Of a stretch of 9,322 nt of DNA, positions 1 to 8,700 are shown one piece after another. A program made the position numbers and the translations under genes. Position 1 is the first letter of the stretch. Every line of letters begins with the position of its first letter. This DNA comes from CAWBNS01 sp964445105 (lineage in GTDB: Bacteria > Chlamydiota > Chlamydiia > Chlamydiales > JAJFMA01), in NCBI GenBank assembly GCA_964445105.1, contig CAYUJS010000060.1, positions 1 to 9,322 of the forward strand. The letters are read 5' to 3'. The notes below the pieces were generated by a model, which ran no database searches, was not told the DNA's origin, and worked only from the letters and a program-made list of their open reading frames with translations.

Positions 1-2736
1 CCTCTGGTCCGGGCAGCACCGCCGACGCGCGGCTGCCAAAGCTTTTAGTAGCTGTACAATTTGGTCGATTGCTGCCTTTACGTTTTGGCGATTTGCGTTA
101 AATCTTGTGTCAGGGTTGTTTAGATAGATTTCATTTGCTTGTTTCAAATATGTTAGCGCTTCAGGCAAAGAGCCTTCGGCTTGCAAGTATAAGCCAAAAG
201 CAAGGAGCGCGTTTGCGTATGCAGGGTGGTCAGCCGAGTAGAGAGCTGCGTTGCGATTTAAGGCGCGCTGTGCGTATTGCTTCCATTTTTCCAGCAAGAG
301 CTGAGACTCGCACTCAAAATGGAGTGCACGACAAAGGGCAGACAGATTGACATATAGTGCTGCTTTTTCGAAAGGATAGTTTTGTGAGGAAGAGAGCTCC
401 GAAATTGCTTCGCCTTGCACGAGTAGCATTTTGAGCAAGTCCAAGTTTTTTGGCCTCTGCGCGATAGATACGGCTATTAGGTTTACAAATATAATGATAA
501 ACTGTGCCTTTTTTTTTAATCCTTGATCCGCTAAGTAATGGATGTAAGCCGCTTTTACGAGGGGGTAAGCTTTTTCGTAACAATTTTGTAATAGATAGAT
601 TTCTGCTAAAGAAACTTGAATGTGACAAAGATCTATCTGTTTTTTTGCGCTTACCATAGCTTTCCGAAGACAATTTGCTGCCTTCTTCAGGTTGGTTTTT
701 CTGTAATACTCCCCTGCCAAAGCCCAGGTCCTCATGTCTGTTGGATGTCTTTTCATCGCCTCTTTGATATCGTTTCTGACAGACGTGCCCCATCGTAGGC
801 CCGCCAGAATCTTCAGGGCTAGCCGATCGGCAGCTGTCTCAGGTTCAGAGCTGATTTGCCCTCGGCAGCCCTTTAAATATTCTATAGCCATGGAAGAAAA
901 TGCAAAAAGCGGTTTGTAAGAATACATACATGAGGCTTTTTCCATAGGCGATAATACAAAAGCGGGGTCGGTTTTTCTCTGGCCGCGGAGAGGGGCGGGA
1001 TCTTTTAAGTCTTTTTGGGATTGTGTTTTTGAATAGCTGGTAAGGCGTAAAAAATTTGTTGCAGAAATAGCTTTTTGAAATGCTTCTAAATCGTTTGGAT
1101 TAAGTGGAGCGGCATCAGGCTTTGCTAGTGCCGCTAGCTTATCTAGGTAGCTCCCGCTAATCTTCCCAAACTCTAGCAAAGTAATACGATCAATGAGCAG
1201 TCGTGGCAGTCGATAGAGGTCTTTCTTGAGATGAACTAAAGCGCCTTGGTAATAAGGGGCGTCAATCGACATGTCAAAGGTGGCCTCATCCTCATCGAAG
1301 AGATGCTTTTTGGCCAGGTACTCTCTGACGGTCATGTTTTGATATGTGCAACCCAGCTGGCTCTTTAGTGCCGCCTCGTAGCTGCTGAGCAAGCTTTCGT
1401 GAGCGGCTCCACCTTCAGGAGAAGCCCCGCCAATTAGGGTAAAGTTCAGCAGTTCTAGGGGAAGATGGGGCTCTGCTTCAATCCATTGCCCCTTGATATA
1501 ATCGGCCATTTGTTCTGGGGTTTGGATCAATTCAAAATTCCCATTCCCAAGTGGCGTCTTACAGCCTTTTCCGGGCACGCCTTCTCCGTCAAAAGAAAAG
1601 CCCCTCGGAGTCAGGCCGTCGAAAAAGTCAATCTTCTCAAGGCAAGGGATTTTGACCGCTCTCACGATGGTTTCTCCCAAATTTATGACGCGTATGTATA
1701 GTAGAAAGGTCAATTTCCTGAAATATTCTTTATTTTCCTCACTATCTTCCTGGAGCAATATCCCAAATTCTAGGTCCGAATATGGAGAGGCCTCTTCGTT
1801 GGCTAGCGACCCGAATCCGACGAGCGCATAAGTACAAGGAGCCTGCCCTATAATATTCTGAATGAGGGTAACCTGGGCCATTAGCGCTGCTTTAATAGCT
1901 GTTTGGGTCGCTCGACCATTCGGCTTTTTCTTTGTGCCGCTTGGATTCGATGAGCGGTTCTTGCAACTCTGTACGTCAGCAAATTTTCGCCCTGGTTTTT
2001 TGGAGGACTCTGCGGGCTTAATGTCTCTTTGAGTAGCTGAATCAACCGCTTTTCTAAAGTCAGCTATTGACTCGCGAAATCCCATTAAATGTCCGATAAG
2101 GGCTGCCGGGTCAGGTTTTTTATTAAATAGCAAGGTGTATAAGCATCTTTCTAATTTAGCTAGCTCCAATCCAAAATCGGAGTGGGGTAGGGCCAGGCTA
2201 TTCCGATCGTAACCTCGGGCTGTGAACGCATAGTTGCAAAGGGTGGCTGCTATGATAAAATCTTTTGGGGCAAGGAAAGCTTTAAATAGATAAGTATCTT
2301 TTATCTTTAGCATGCAGAGGCTTTCTTTTAGGCGGTTTTTACCTGCCGCCAATAGCGCTTCCGTGTATTTGTCTAAAGCTTCCTTGACTTTGCGCTCACG
2401 TAGTAGGCCATTTCCCTTTTCAACTGTGTTCCAAAATAAAGCCTCGCTGGTATAGCGGCTTAGGAGGCTATTACAAACCACGTTTACCCTGCTCAGAGGC
2501 CGCTGTGTGGTTTCCTCGTTGATCCTAGACAGTAGACTGCATACTTCGTTTATTTTTGCTGTTATTTTAGCTGCCTCGTGGACTTGCACGTTCAGGTCGC
2601 GAAGCTCTCTGTCTATTCGCTCTAGGCAAGGAATACGAGTTTTCAACTCACTTAAAGGATCTTCCGGAGGCAGCCCACCTAGACAGTCTCTTAATTGGCC
2701 GATCTGTATGGGCTGGCCATGTAAGCTTTCAAGCAT
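1..2736 (-). CDS. Nucleotidyltransferase-TPR protein, paralogue of the upstream gene, 3'-partial
   Basis: I translated this frame by hand: 912 codons from ATG at 2736 to position 1 with no stop, so the C terminus is outside the window. The start is supported by AAAGG nine bases upstream and by in-frame TGA TGA at 2775-2770. Visible order: helical N-terminal region about 1-238; lysine-rich linker 240-275; nucleotidyltransferase core with GS at 309-310, D321 and E323 (PYSDLEF) and D383 (FDGEG); helical tail with KDLYRLP near 503 and LRLTSYSK near 567; irregular TPR-like helical repeats about 668-890; then a basic stretch ending RRRCCPDQR at the edge. It resembles the upstream product from the pre-nucleotidyltransferase helices onward but lacks OTU. 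GlnD-like metabolic function is unlikely, since no HD domain follows the transferase and TPRs take its place; ACT domains were not seen either, although the C terminus is missing. The substrate is unknown. Confidence 0.93.
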   Translation of the reverse strand, partial: MLESLHGQPIQIGQLRDCLGGLPPEDPLSELKTRIPCLERIDRELRDLNVQVHEAAKITAKINEVCSLLSRINEETTQRPLSRVNVVCNSLLSRYTSEALFWNTVEKGNGLLRERKVKEALDKYTEALLAAGKNRLKESLCMLKIKDTYLFKAFLAPKDFIIAATLCNYAFTARGYDRNSLALPHSDFGLELAKLERCLYTLLFNKKPDPAALIGHLMGFRESIADFRKAVDSATQRDIKPAESSKKPGRKFADVQSCKNRSSNPSGTKKKPNGRATQTAIKAALMAQVTLIQNIIGQAPCTYALVGFGSLANEEASPYSDLEFGILLQEDSEENKEYFRKLTFLLYIRVINLGETIVRAVKIPCLEKIDFFDGLTPRGFSFDGEGVPGKGCKTPLGNGNFELIQTPEQMADYIKGQWIEAEPHLPLELLNFTLIGGASPEGGAAHESLLSSYEAALKSQLGCTYQNMTVREYLAKKHLFDEDEATFDMSIDAPYYQGALVHLKKDLYRLPRLLIDRITLLEFGKISGSYLDKLAALAKPDAAPLNPNDLEAFQKAISATNFLRLTSYSKTQSQKDLKDPAPLRGQRKTDPAFVLSPMEKASCMYSYKPLFAFSSMAIEYLKGCRGQISSEPETAADRLALKILAGLRWGTSVRNDIKEAMKRHPTDMRTWALAGEYYRKTNLKKAANCLRKAMVSAKKQIDLCHIQVSLAEIYLLQNCYEKAYPLVKAAYIHYLADQGLKKKAQFIIIFVNLIAVSIAQRPKNLDLLKMLLVQGEAISELSSSQNYPFEKAALYVNLSALCRALHFECESQLLLEKWKQYAQRALNRNAALYSADHPAYANALLAFGLYLQAEGSLPEALTYLKQANEIYLNNPDTRFNANRQNVKAAIDQIVQLLKALAAARRRCCPDQR
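67..735 (-). other. Diverged TPR-like region, second gene
   Basis: Residues about 668-890 contain helical repeats, some clearly TPR-like: LAGEYYRKTNLKKAANCLRK, SLAEIYLLQNCYEKAYPLVK and LLAFGLYLQAEGSLPEALTY. Spacing is irregular, roughly five units can be argued, and the array may continue outside the window. It occupies the same place after the nucleotidyltransferase as the long array of the upstream protein. Confidence 0.72.
1027..1833 (-). other. GlnD/DUF294-like nucleotidyltransferase domain with helical tail, second gene
   Basis: Residues about 302-570. GFGSLANEE and PYSDLEF supply GS and the D321/E323 pair, and FSFDGEG supplies D383. By hand alignment the first block matches the upstream protein at 19 of 31 positions (CTYALV to LLQED), and the block from GFSFDG to KTPLG at 14 of 19. 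LELLNFTLIGG and KDLYRLP are also shared. The catalytic residues are intact in both copies, so neither looks degenerate. Confidence 0.85.
1912..2019 (-). other. Lysine-rich low-complexity linker, second gene
   Basis: Residues 240-275 hold 11 Lys/Arg against 2 acidic residues, with many Ser, Pro, Gly and Asn, and include SKKPGRK and GTKKKPNGR. The segment is probably disordered and links the helical N terminus to the nucleotidyltransferase. The upstream paralogue has ordinary helical sequence at this point. Confidence 0.7.
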
Positions 2737-2745
2737 TTTAAAGCA

Positions 2746-2750
2746 CCTTT
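2746..2750 (-). promoter_or_regulatory. Ribosome binding site of the downstream gene
   Basis: The minus strand reads AAAGG, then TGCTTTAAA, then ATG at 2736. This is a good purine-rich Shine-Dalgarno match at nine bases' spacing and it fixes the start of the second gene. It lies in a 36-base gap (2737-2772) that is otherwise A-rich, with no visible terminator, which supports translation from a shared transcript. Confidence 0.75.
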
Positions 2751-2772
2751 TTTTATTTGTGTTGTCAACTCA

Positions 2773-5700
2773 TCAATTGAGTAGCTTCAATAATTCTTTA
2801 GCTTCATCACTCTGTTGCATGCCGGCTCTTTGGAGGATTTGGTATCCGTTTGAAAAGCTTCTCCGGGCTGCCTCTAGGCTGCCTTGCTGTTGGTAAGCCA
2901 ATCCTAAGTTCTTATGGAGAGTGGCCATCTTAGGATGCGAGGGGCCTAGCACACCCTGGACCATGGCAAGTACTTGCTGAAAGGTGGCGATGGCCTCGCC
3001 TAGCTTCCCTTCTTGCTGCCGCAGTTTTGCTTGACAGTTCAACACCAGCGAAGCGTTTATGGGGTTGGACCGAGAGCCATTACACGCCTCCTGGGCTTCT
3101 TGGAGGCGTTTGTTTGCTTCTTCAAACTTCCCCTGTTTGATGTAGTAGGTGATCTGATTACACATTGTGGGCAAAGGAGAAGCATGCTCTGAAGGCAAAC
3201 TGCGCGATAATTTTAAAGCTTCTTCGAATTTTGTAATCGCTCCTTCTAAATCATCCATGCGGCCCAAAAGCAGGCCTAGGTTATTGAGAATTTTAAATCG
3301 AGGAACCGCAAACGATGTGTTGGTCGCAAACAGGTGCAGCGCTTTGTTGTAGTATTCTAAAGAGCGTTTGTTGCTCTCAAGCTCGTCCCTGGCTTCGCAA
3401 ATTTGCGCAAGCTGGACGTACAGGTTTGCTGCCTCTGCTACTGCGCTATAATCCGAACGACTGGGCATGAGCCTCTCTGCCCTTAGGGCGAATTCCTCAG
3501 CTCGATCGTAATCCCGCATGAGCAAAAGGACGCGGGCTAGTCTTAGGCAAGTTTGATAATCGTCCAGCTTTGGGATAATACCACTGGCTTCTAGCTCGTC
3601 GAGATACTTTTTAGCTTCGCTGCTATTTCTAACGCGTTCATCCAGGTGTATCAGGCATAATCTGATGAGAAAGCGCGCTTTCAGGTGCGGCTGCGGTTGG
3701 GCTAGAGTTTCAAGCAAACGTAGCCCTTTTAAGCCGCCGCTTTTGGCGTTCTCGACGTCGCCCTGCTCTTGGCTCATTTCCGTGAGGTGCAGCAAGCATT
3801 CCCAGTAGGTACTATCTTTTGGTTGAGCTAGGTCATCATAGGCCTTTAGCAATTTTTCTGAATGGAGGATTGCTTGGGAGAACTTTCCGATACTTTGATA
3901 GGCGTGGACGATGCGATAGATCAGGATCCCGTATTGACCAAACGTGTCTCTATCGAGAAAATGGCCGAGAGCGAGCAGATCGTGTTCAAGGGCCTCCTCC
4001 CACCTTCCCAGCTTAAAGTAGACCTCGCCCAATTGGAAGCGCACGTCGATTGTTCTAGAATCGTTTTCTCCAAATCTTTCATTGGCGATCTTTAGCTGTT
4101 CTGCAAGGTGAGTTAGCGCGGAAGCGAAGTCGTTATTATTTAACGAGAGCTCTACGGCACTACCCAACAGGCTATGATATTCTCTCTGGAGCCTGAAATT
4201 GGAGGACTGAGCCAACTGTAGGGCCTGTGCCAGGCATGCGGCCCCCTCAGCGACTCTGCCTAGGTAATCGAGACAAAGCCCTTTATTACAAAGTAAATTG
4301 ATCATCATATGGGGATCGTTTTCGAGTAAAGTGCGTGATAAGCCGAGGGCTCTTTCATAGCTTTGCAGCGCGCGCTCTCTGCAGTCCAAGGCCTTTTCGC
4401 GGCTGTCTACGCTGTCTCCTAATCTACCGTAGGCGACCCCAAGGTCGTTTAGAATTACTATCTGGCGGCGATCAGGATTTTGACCGAATCTACCGAGCAG
4501 GTCTTCGAGCAGTTGGGCCGCTTCTTCATGTCTTCCAGCTGCTGTATAGCCCATGGCTACGTTTTCTATGATGACTAAAGACCTCTCGTCGTTCTGTAGG
4601 GTTTCTATGTGTGCGTTGTAGATTCTATGGGCGTTCTGAAATGCTTCTAGGGCTTCATCTAGCCTTGCTTCTTCGTGGAGGATTTGCCCCTTTTGGATGG
4701 AAGCGCGTATTTTGTTTATCGGAGAAATCATAGCTTTGTCGGTTTTTAGAATTTGTTCTAAGCATCTTTTTGCTTCCTTGAGGCGGCTCAATTTTAAAAG
4801 GACCTCTACCTGCTGAAATAAGGTTTTGACGATGATACGGTTTACTCCGGGGAGCTGCGCCTTCTGCAACATCACTTCGAGGCTAGCGCGAAAATAGCCG
4901 CTTGCCTCTTGTAGTTTTCCTGACCGTTCGTTGTTTGTGCCCAGCCCTAAGTAAATTTCTCCTTGTAAAAGAACGTGGTCAGTTGCTCTTTGCAAAACGA
5001 TAGCGAGAGCTTTTTTGAAGCACGTTTCTGCTTCTTGGTAGCGCGAGCAGTTCATTTCAACGCCGCCTATCCCGATGAACAGGGAAGCTTCAAGCGAGGG
5101 TGATTCATGGTTTAGCTGCCTTAGAATCTTGAAAGCGCGGACGAAACACTCACGTGCTTTGTGCCATTCATGTGTCTTTGTGTAGCTTCTACCTAAGTTG
5201 TTCAAAATAATAGACTGGCTGGGATGTTCGTCAGGATACATCTCCCTACTAATCCTAAACGCTTCCTGAAGGTGCTCTCTGGCTCGCGCCGTGCCCAATT
5301 TCGAATCGGCAAGCGCTAAGTTTGATTGGAAGAACAGTTTTTCGTCATCCTGAGGGTATTCCGCTAATAGAAGGTTGAAAATCCCCACGGCCCTTTCTGA
5401 GTCACCTAGCTCCGAAGCGAGCAGCCCTTGTTCGTTACCCACTCCTTTCTTTGCACCCTGCCATCTCTCTTGCTCTTCAGGAGATTTTTTTTCTGCGGAG
5501 CGGGCATTTAATCTGTTTTCCAGCTCATTCAGTTTTTCCTGAGTTTCTAAGTGCTTGCCCATTTTGCGATAAATTTTTGCGATCGCTATTTCGGCGTCTA
5601 TAAGGTCCAGCTCTTCGCTCAAACCTTGATGATGCTGAGCTAACACGCGGTTTGTGAATTTCTGATACGACTCGAGGGCCTCTACAAAATTCCCACGCTC

Positions 5701-8700
5701 CGCGTCGATGTGCCCGAGGCCGTTAAGTGCGCCATAGTTCCCTTCGACCAGAGCATGCAGGAAGTGCTCGCGTGCTTTTTCGTGCTGCATCAAACGCATG
5801 GCAATTTTGCCCAAATCTTCGCTGCTTTCCGTCCGGAAACTTTGCATGCGCAGACAGCCAAGGCCTTCTTCCCTGGCAAACTGTTCCATGGCGCCATATA
5901 AAGGCAGAAGCACTTGATAAACATTGGTTAACGCATTCAACGAATCATGGTTGAGATCAAAATAGCGTGAGATCCGCTTGGGATCGTCGTCGACAAAGGG
6001 ATTCAAAAGAGGATTAAGTGTTTCTCTCTGCCTCTTTGCTTGGCTGTAGGCGATTAATCGGAATTTCATCGTTTCGCTCAAGAGCCACTCTAAATTTTTG
6101 GCCCCCTGCCAGCTTATAGTCCCCTGTGCTTGGAGGCGGCTTATTTTCTCCCACGTACTAGAGCTAAAGATAGAAGAAAAAAGGGCGAAACGGTCCAAAG
6201 TGAGGTGGGGGAGACGGTAGAGGTCACCCTTTGCACGCAGTAGACGTCCCTCTTTTGCGAGGTGAATTTGTTCCCAGGGATTAAAATGAAGAAGATCCTG
6301 TTCCACTAATTGGCGTAGCGCGTACTGTTCTCTAAGGGGAGCTCCTTTATAAGGCCTCTCTAAGACAGCCACAAGGGCTTTGCGATAGTCTTCGATAAGG
6401 GAGCTTTCACCTTTAACAAGGTCGACATTGATCAATTCCATGGGGAGGTGAGGCTCTAGTTCGAGCCAATAAGCTTCTTCGTATTTTTGGCTTTTTCCCA
6501 GGAACTGAGCCATTTGGATAGGTGTTTGGATAAGCTCAAATTCATGGGCAACAACACGAGCACCCTCCTTGCGTTCTTTTTGGCCAAGAGGAGTTTTGTG
6601 CCCTTTACCCGAGACCCCGCCTCCATCGAAAGCAATTCCTCTGGCAGTCACGTCGTCGTGAAATTCTCCCACTCCTAACCCAGCTATATTTAAGCCCGGT
6701 AAAATGGTTTCGCCTAAATTGAGGACTTGTACATACATCAAATAGGTGATATTTTTGAAGCGCTGCACCACTTCAGAAGTGTTTCGCTCTTCTTGAATTA
6801 AAAAGGCAAATTCTAAATCTGAGTAAGGAGTAGTTTCGTGGCGAGCCAACGACCCTAGTGCTATCAAGGCATATGGACACTCAGGTAGGCCACAGATGCG
6901 CGTACATTGCTCGAACAAGGTCGCGAGAAAACCTTTCATTTCACCGGCAATTTCTTCGAAAAGGGCGCGCACAGTTTCTGGCTCGGACTTCTCCACCGGA
7001 ATTCTAGCCGATATAGATGTGCGAATGCGCTCTAGATGTTGTTTGTTTCCTAAATCGATCGCTCTCAGTTCTTGCGCAGAAACCTGAGACGGCTGGCCTG
7101 TGCACAATTCGATCATTTGTCTTTGGGCCAGAGAAATTTTTTCTACGCAGGCCCGCTGGGCGCTTGTTAGAGAACCAGCTTGCCCGCCCAGGCGCTGGTG
7201 AAGAAAGCGACTTCCTGGGTTTTCGCTATTTGCAAGCTTCGTTAGCCATTTGGTCGTTTTTCTTAGAGACCGCATTTCATCGATATTGGGCTTCAATAGT
7301 TCCGAATCTGCTGCTGCAGACTGGCACATAAGCAGGATTTGCTGGGCTTGTGTGACAGCCAGCTCGAGCTGTTTTTTTTGTTCGGGCTGAATTTGAATCG
7401 CCTTCGATACCCTTGAAGAGAGGTTGTAGGCGTAGTTGAACAGCCCGGAGGCTTTGACGCAATCATCTTTGGTGTTTTTGCTTAGGTATATTTGTCCGAG
7501 GCAAAGAGCGCTTTTCCAGATCAACTCTTTGTCACACTCATGGACCTGCTTCATCACATGAGTCAGGCAATCGATCGCTATCTCTAGGCGGCCGGATAAA
7601 AATGCCTGCTCTCCTTTTAGGTAGGTGGCTAAGTGCGCTATCTTGAGTTTATAGTTTAACTCCTGCTTATCGAAACCAGCCTCCTGCTTTACGGTTTGCT
7701 CCATAAGCAGCTGCTGGTTGAGAAAGCGCAGCTCTTTGAGTTGACTCAGAAGCGGCTTCTGTAATTTTTTTTCCAGCTCACACGCTTCTATTTTAGATTC
7801 CAGAAAATGCAGGCGACTGATCTGTTGGCGAATGAGGGAAGAAGCTTGCTCGGAAAGGGGCTGAGTGGAAGCAAGCGATGCTTCTAAAAGACGATCAATC
7901 GCTTGGCACGCAGCAGTTGTTTTGTCGATTTTTTGAGCCAGCCATGGAATGGTATCTGCCAGTTCTTTGGTGGTGTTTTCCAAAGAAAGGCAAATCGCGT
8001 TTGCCTTATCCGCGACAGCCTCAAGCATTTTGTCAGCTAATTTTTTCTCCAGTAACTCAAGTAGAAAAATATGAGAGGGCTCTTGTTTGGCCCACTCTTC
8101 TAAGGTCAGCTGCCAATCCCAGCTTTTCTGAAACAGACCCTGCTCGAGAGAAATATAGGATAGCAGCAAGGCAGCGAAAAAAGAAGCGTTTATGGGAGCT
8201 CTATCATCATGCTGCTGGAGGAAGGGCCTGATGAAATCGACCATCCTACCAGCTTCGGACGGGGTATAGACGACACATTCGGGATCTTTAATCAGCTGCG
8301 AGGCTTCTTTCAGTAACGGGATGGCCTCTTGATGCCTTCCGCTTGCCAGCATGAAGTGTCCTTGTTCGCACAAGATCCTGCTGCTGCGATGCAAAGCGAT
8401 GGCCTGGTTAAAATGCTCCTGGGCCTGCTCGATCTCTCCCATCGCGTGATAGCAGCAGCCTATGTCTTGGTGGACCCCTGCTAGTATAGAGGGAACTTTC
8501 GGCATTACGTCCAACGCTTTTTGATAGGCTAAGGCTGCCTGCTTAAAATCAGCGAGGTCGGCATGTAGTTTGGCTACTTGGTAGTGTTTGATCCAGAGTT
8601 GTGCGCGGTCTTTTTGAAGTAGCTGTTTTTCAGATGTTTCGATCTCTTTAAGCAAATCTTCTATACTTGCTCCCTGGCCGATTCCTAAACGGTTGGCAAG

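Noticed and set aside
314..793. 159-codon minus-strand open frame as an independent gene
   Set aside because: It overlaps the second gene's open frame entirely, its translation has no recognisable pattern and is rich in Ser/Arg/Lys, and the other frame reads as TPR-like helices. It is kept only as a possible slippage product.
1..2736. Second gene as a pseudogene, because the large frame showed no closing stop
   Set aside because: Hand translation gives 912 sense codons in one frame ending exactly at position 1, with catalytic motifs intact. The missing stop is due only to the window edge.
2763..2768. TTGACA in the intergenic gap as a -35 box for the second gene
   Set aside because: At 17 bases' spacing the -10 would be TGCTTT, a poor match overlapping the start region, and any transcript would begin inside the gene. 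Likely chance.
2507..2896. 129-codon plus-strand frame across the junction of the two genes
   Set aside because: It is antisense to the end of one gene and the start of the next, with no RBS seen and a low-complexity Ser/Leu translation.
8131..8190. Possible membrane helix in the large protein (ASFFAALLLSYISL)
   Set aside because: The hydrophobic run is too short, is flanked by ordinary amphipathic helices and continues into SLEQG. It fits a buried repeat helix better.
7878..8231. 117-codon plus-strand frame, and the similar 104-codon frame at 7017-7331
   Set aside because: Both are antisense to the helical middle of the large protein and have no family features.
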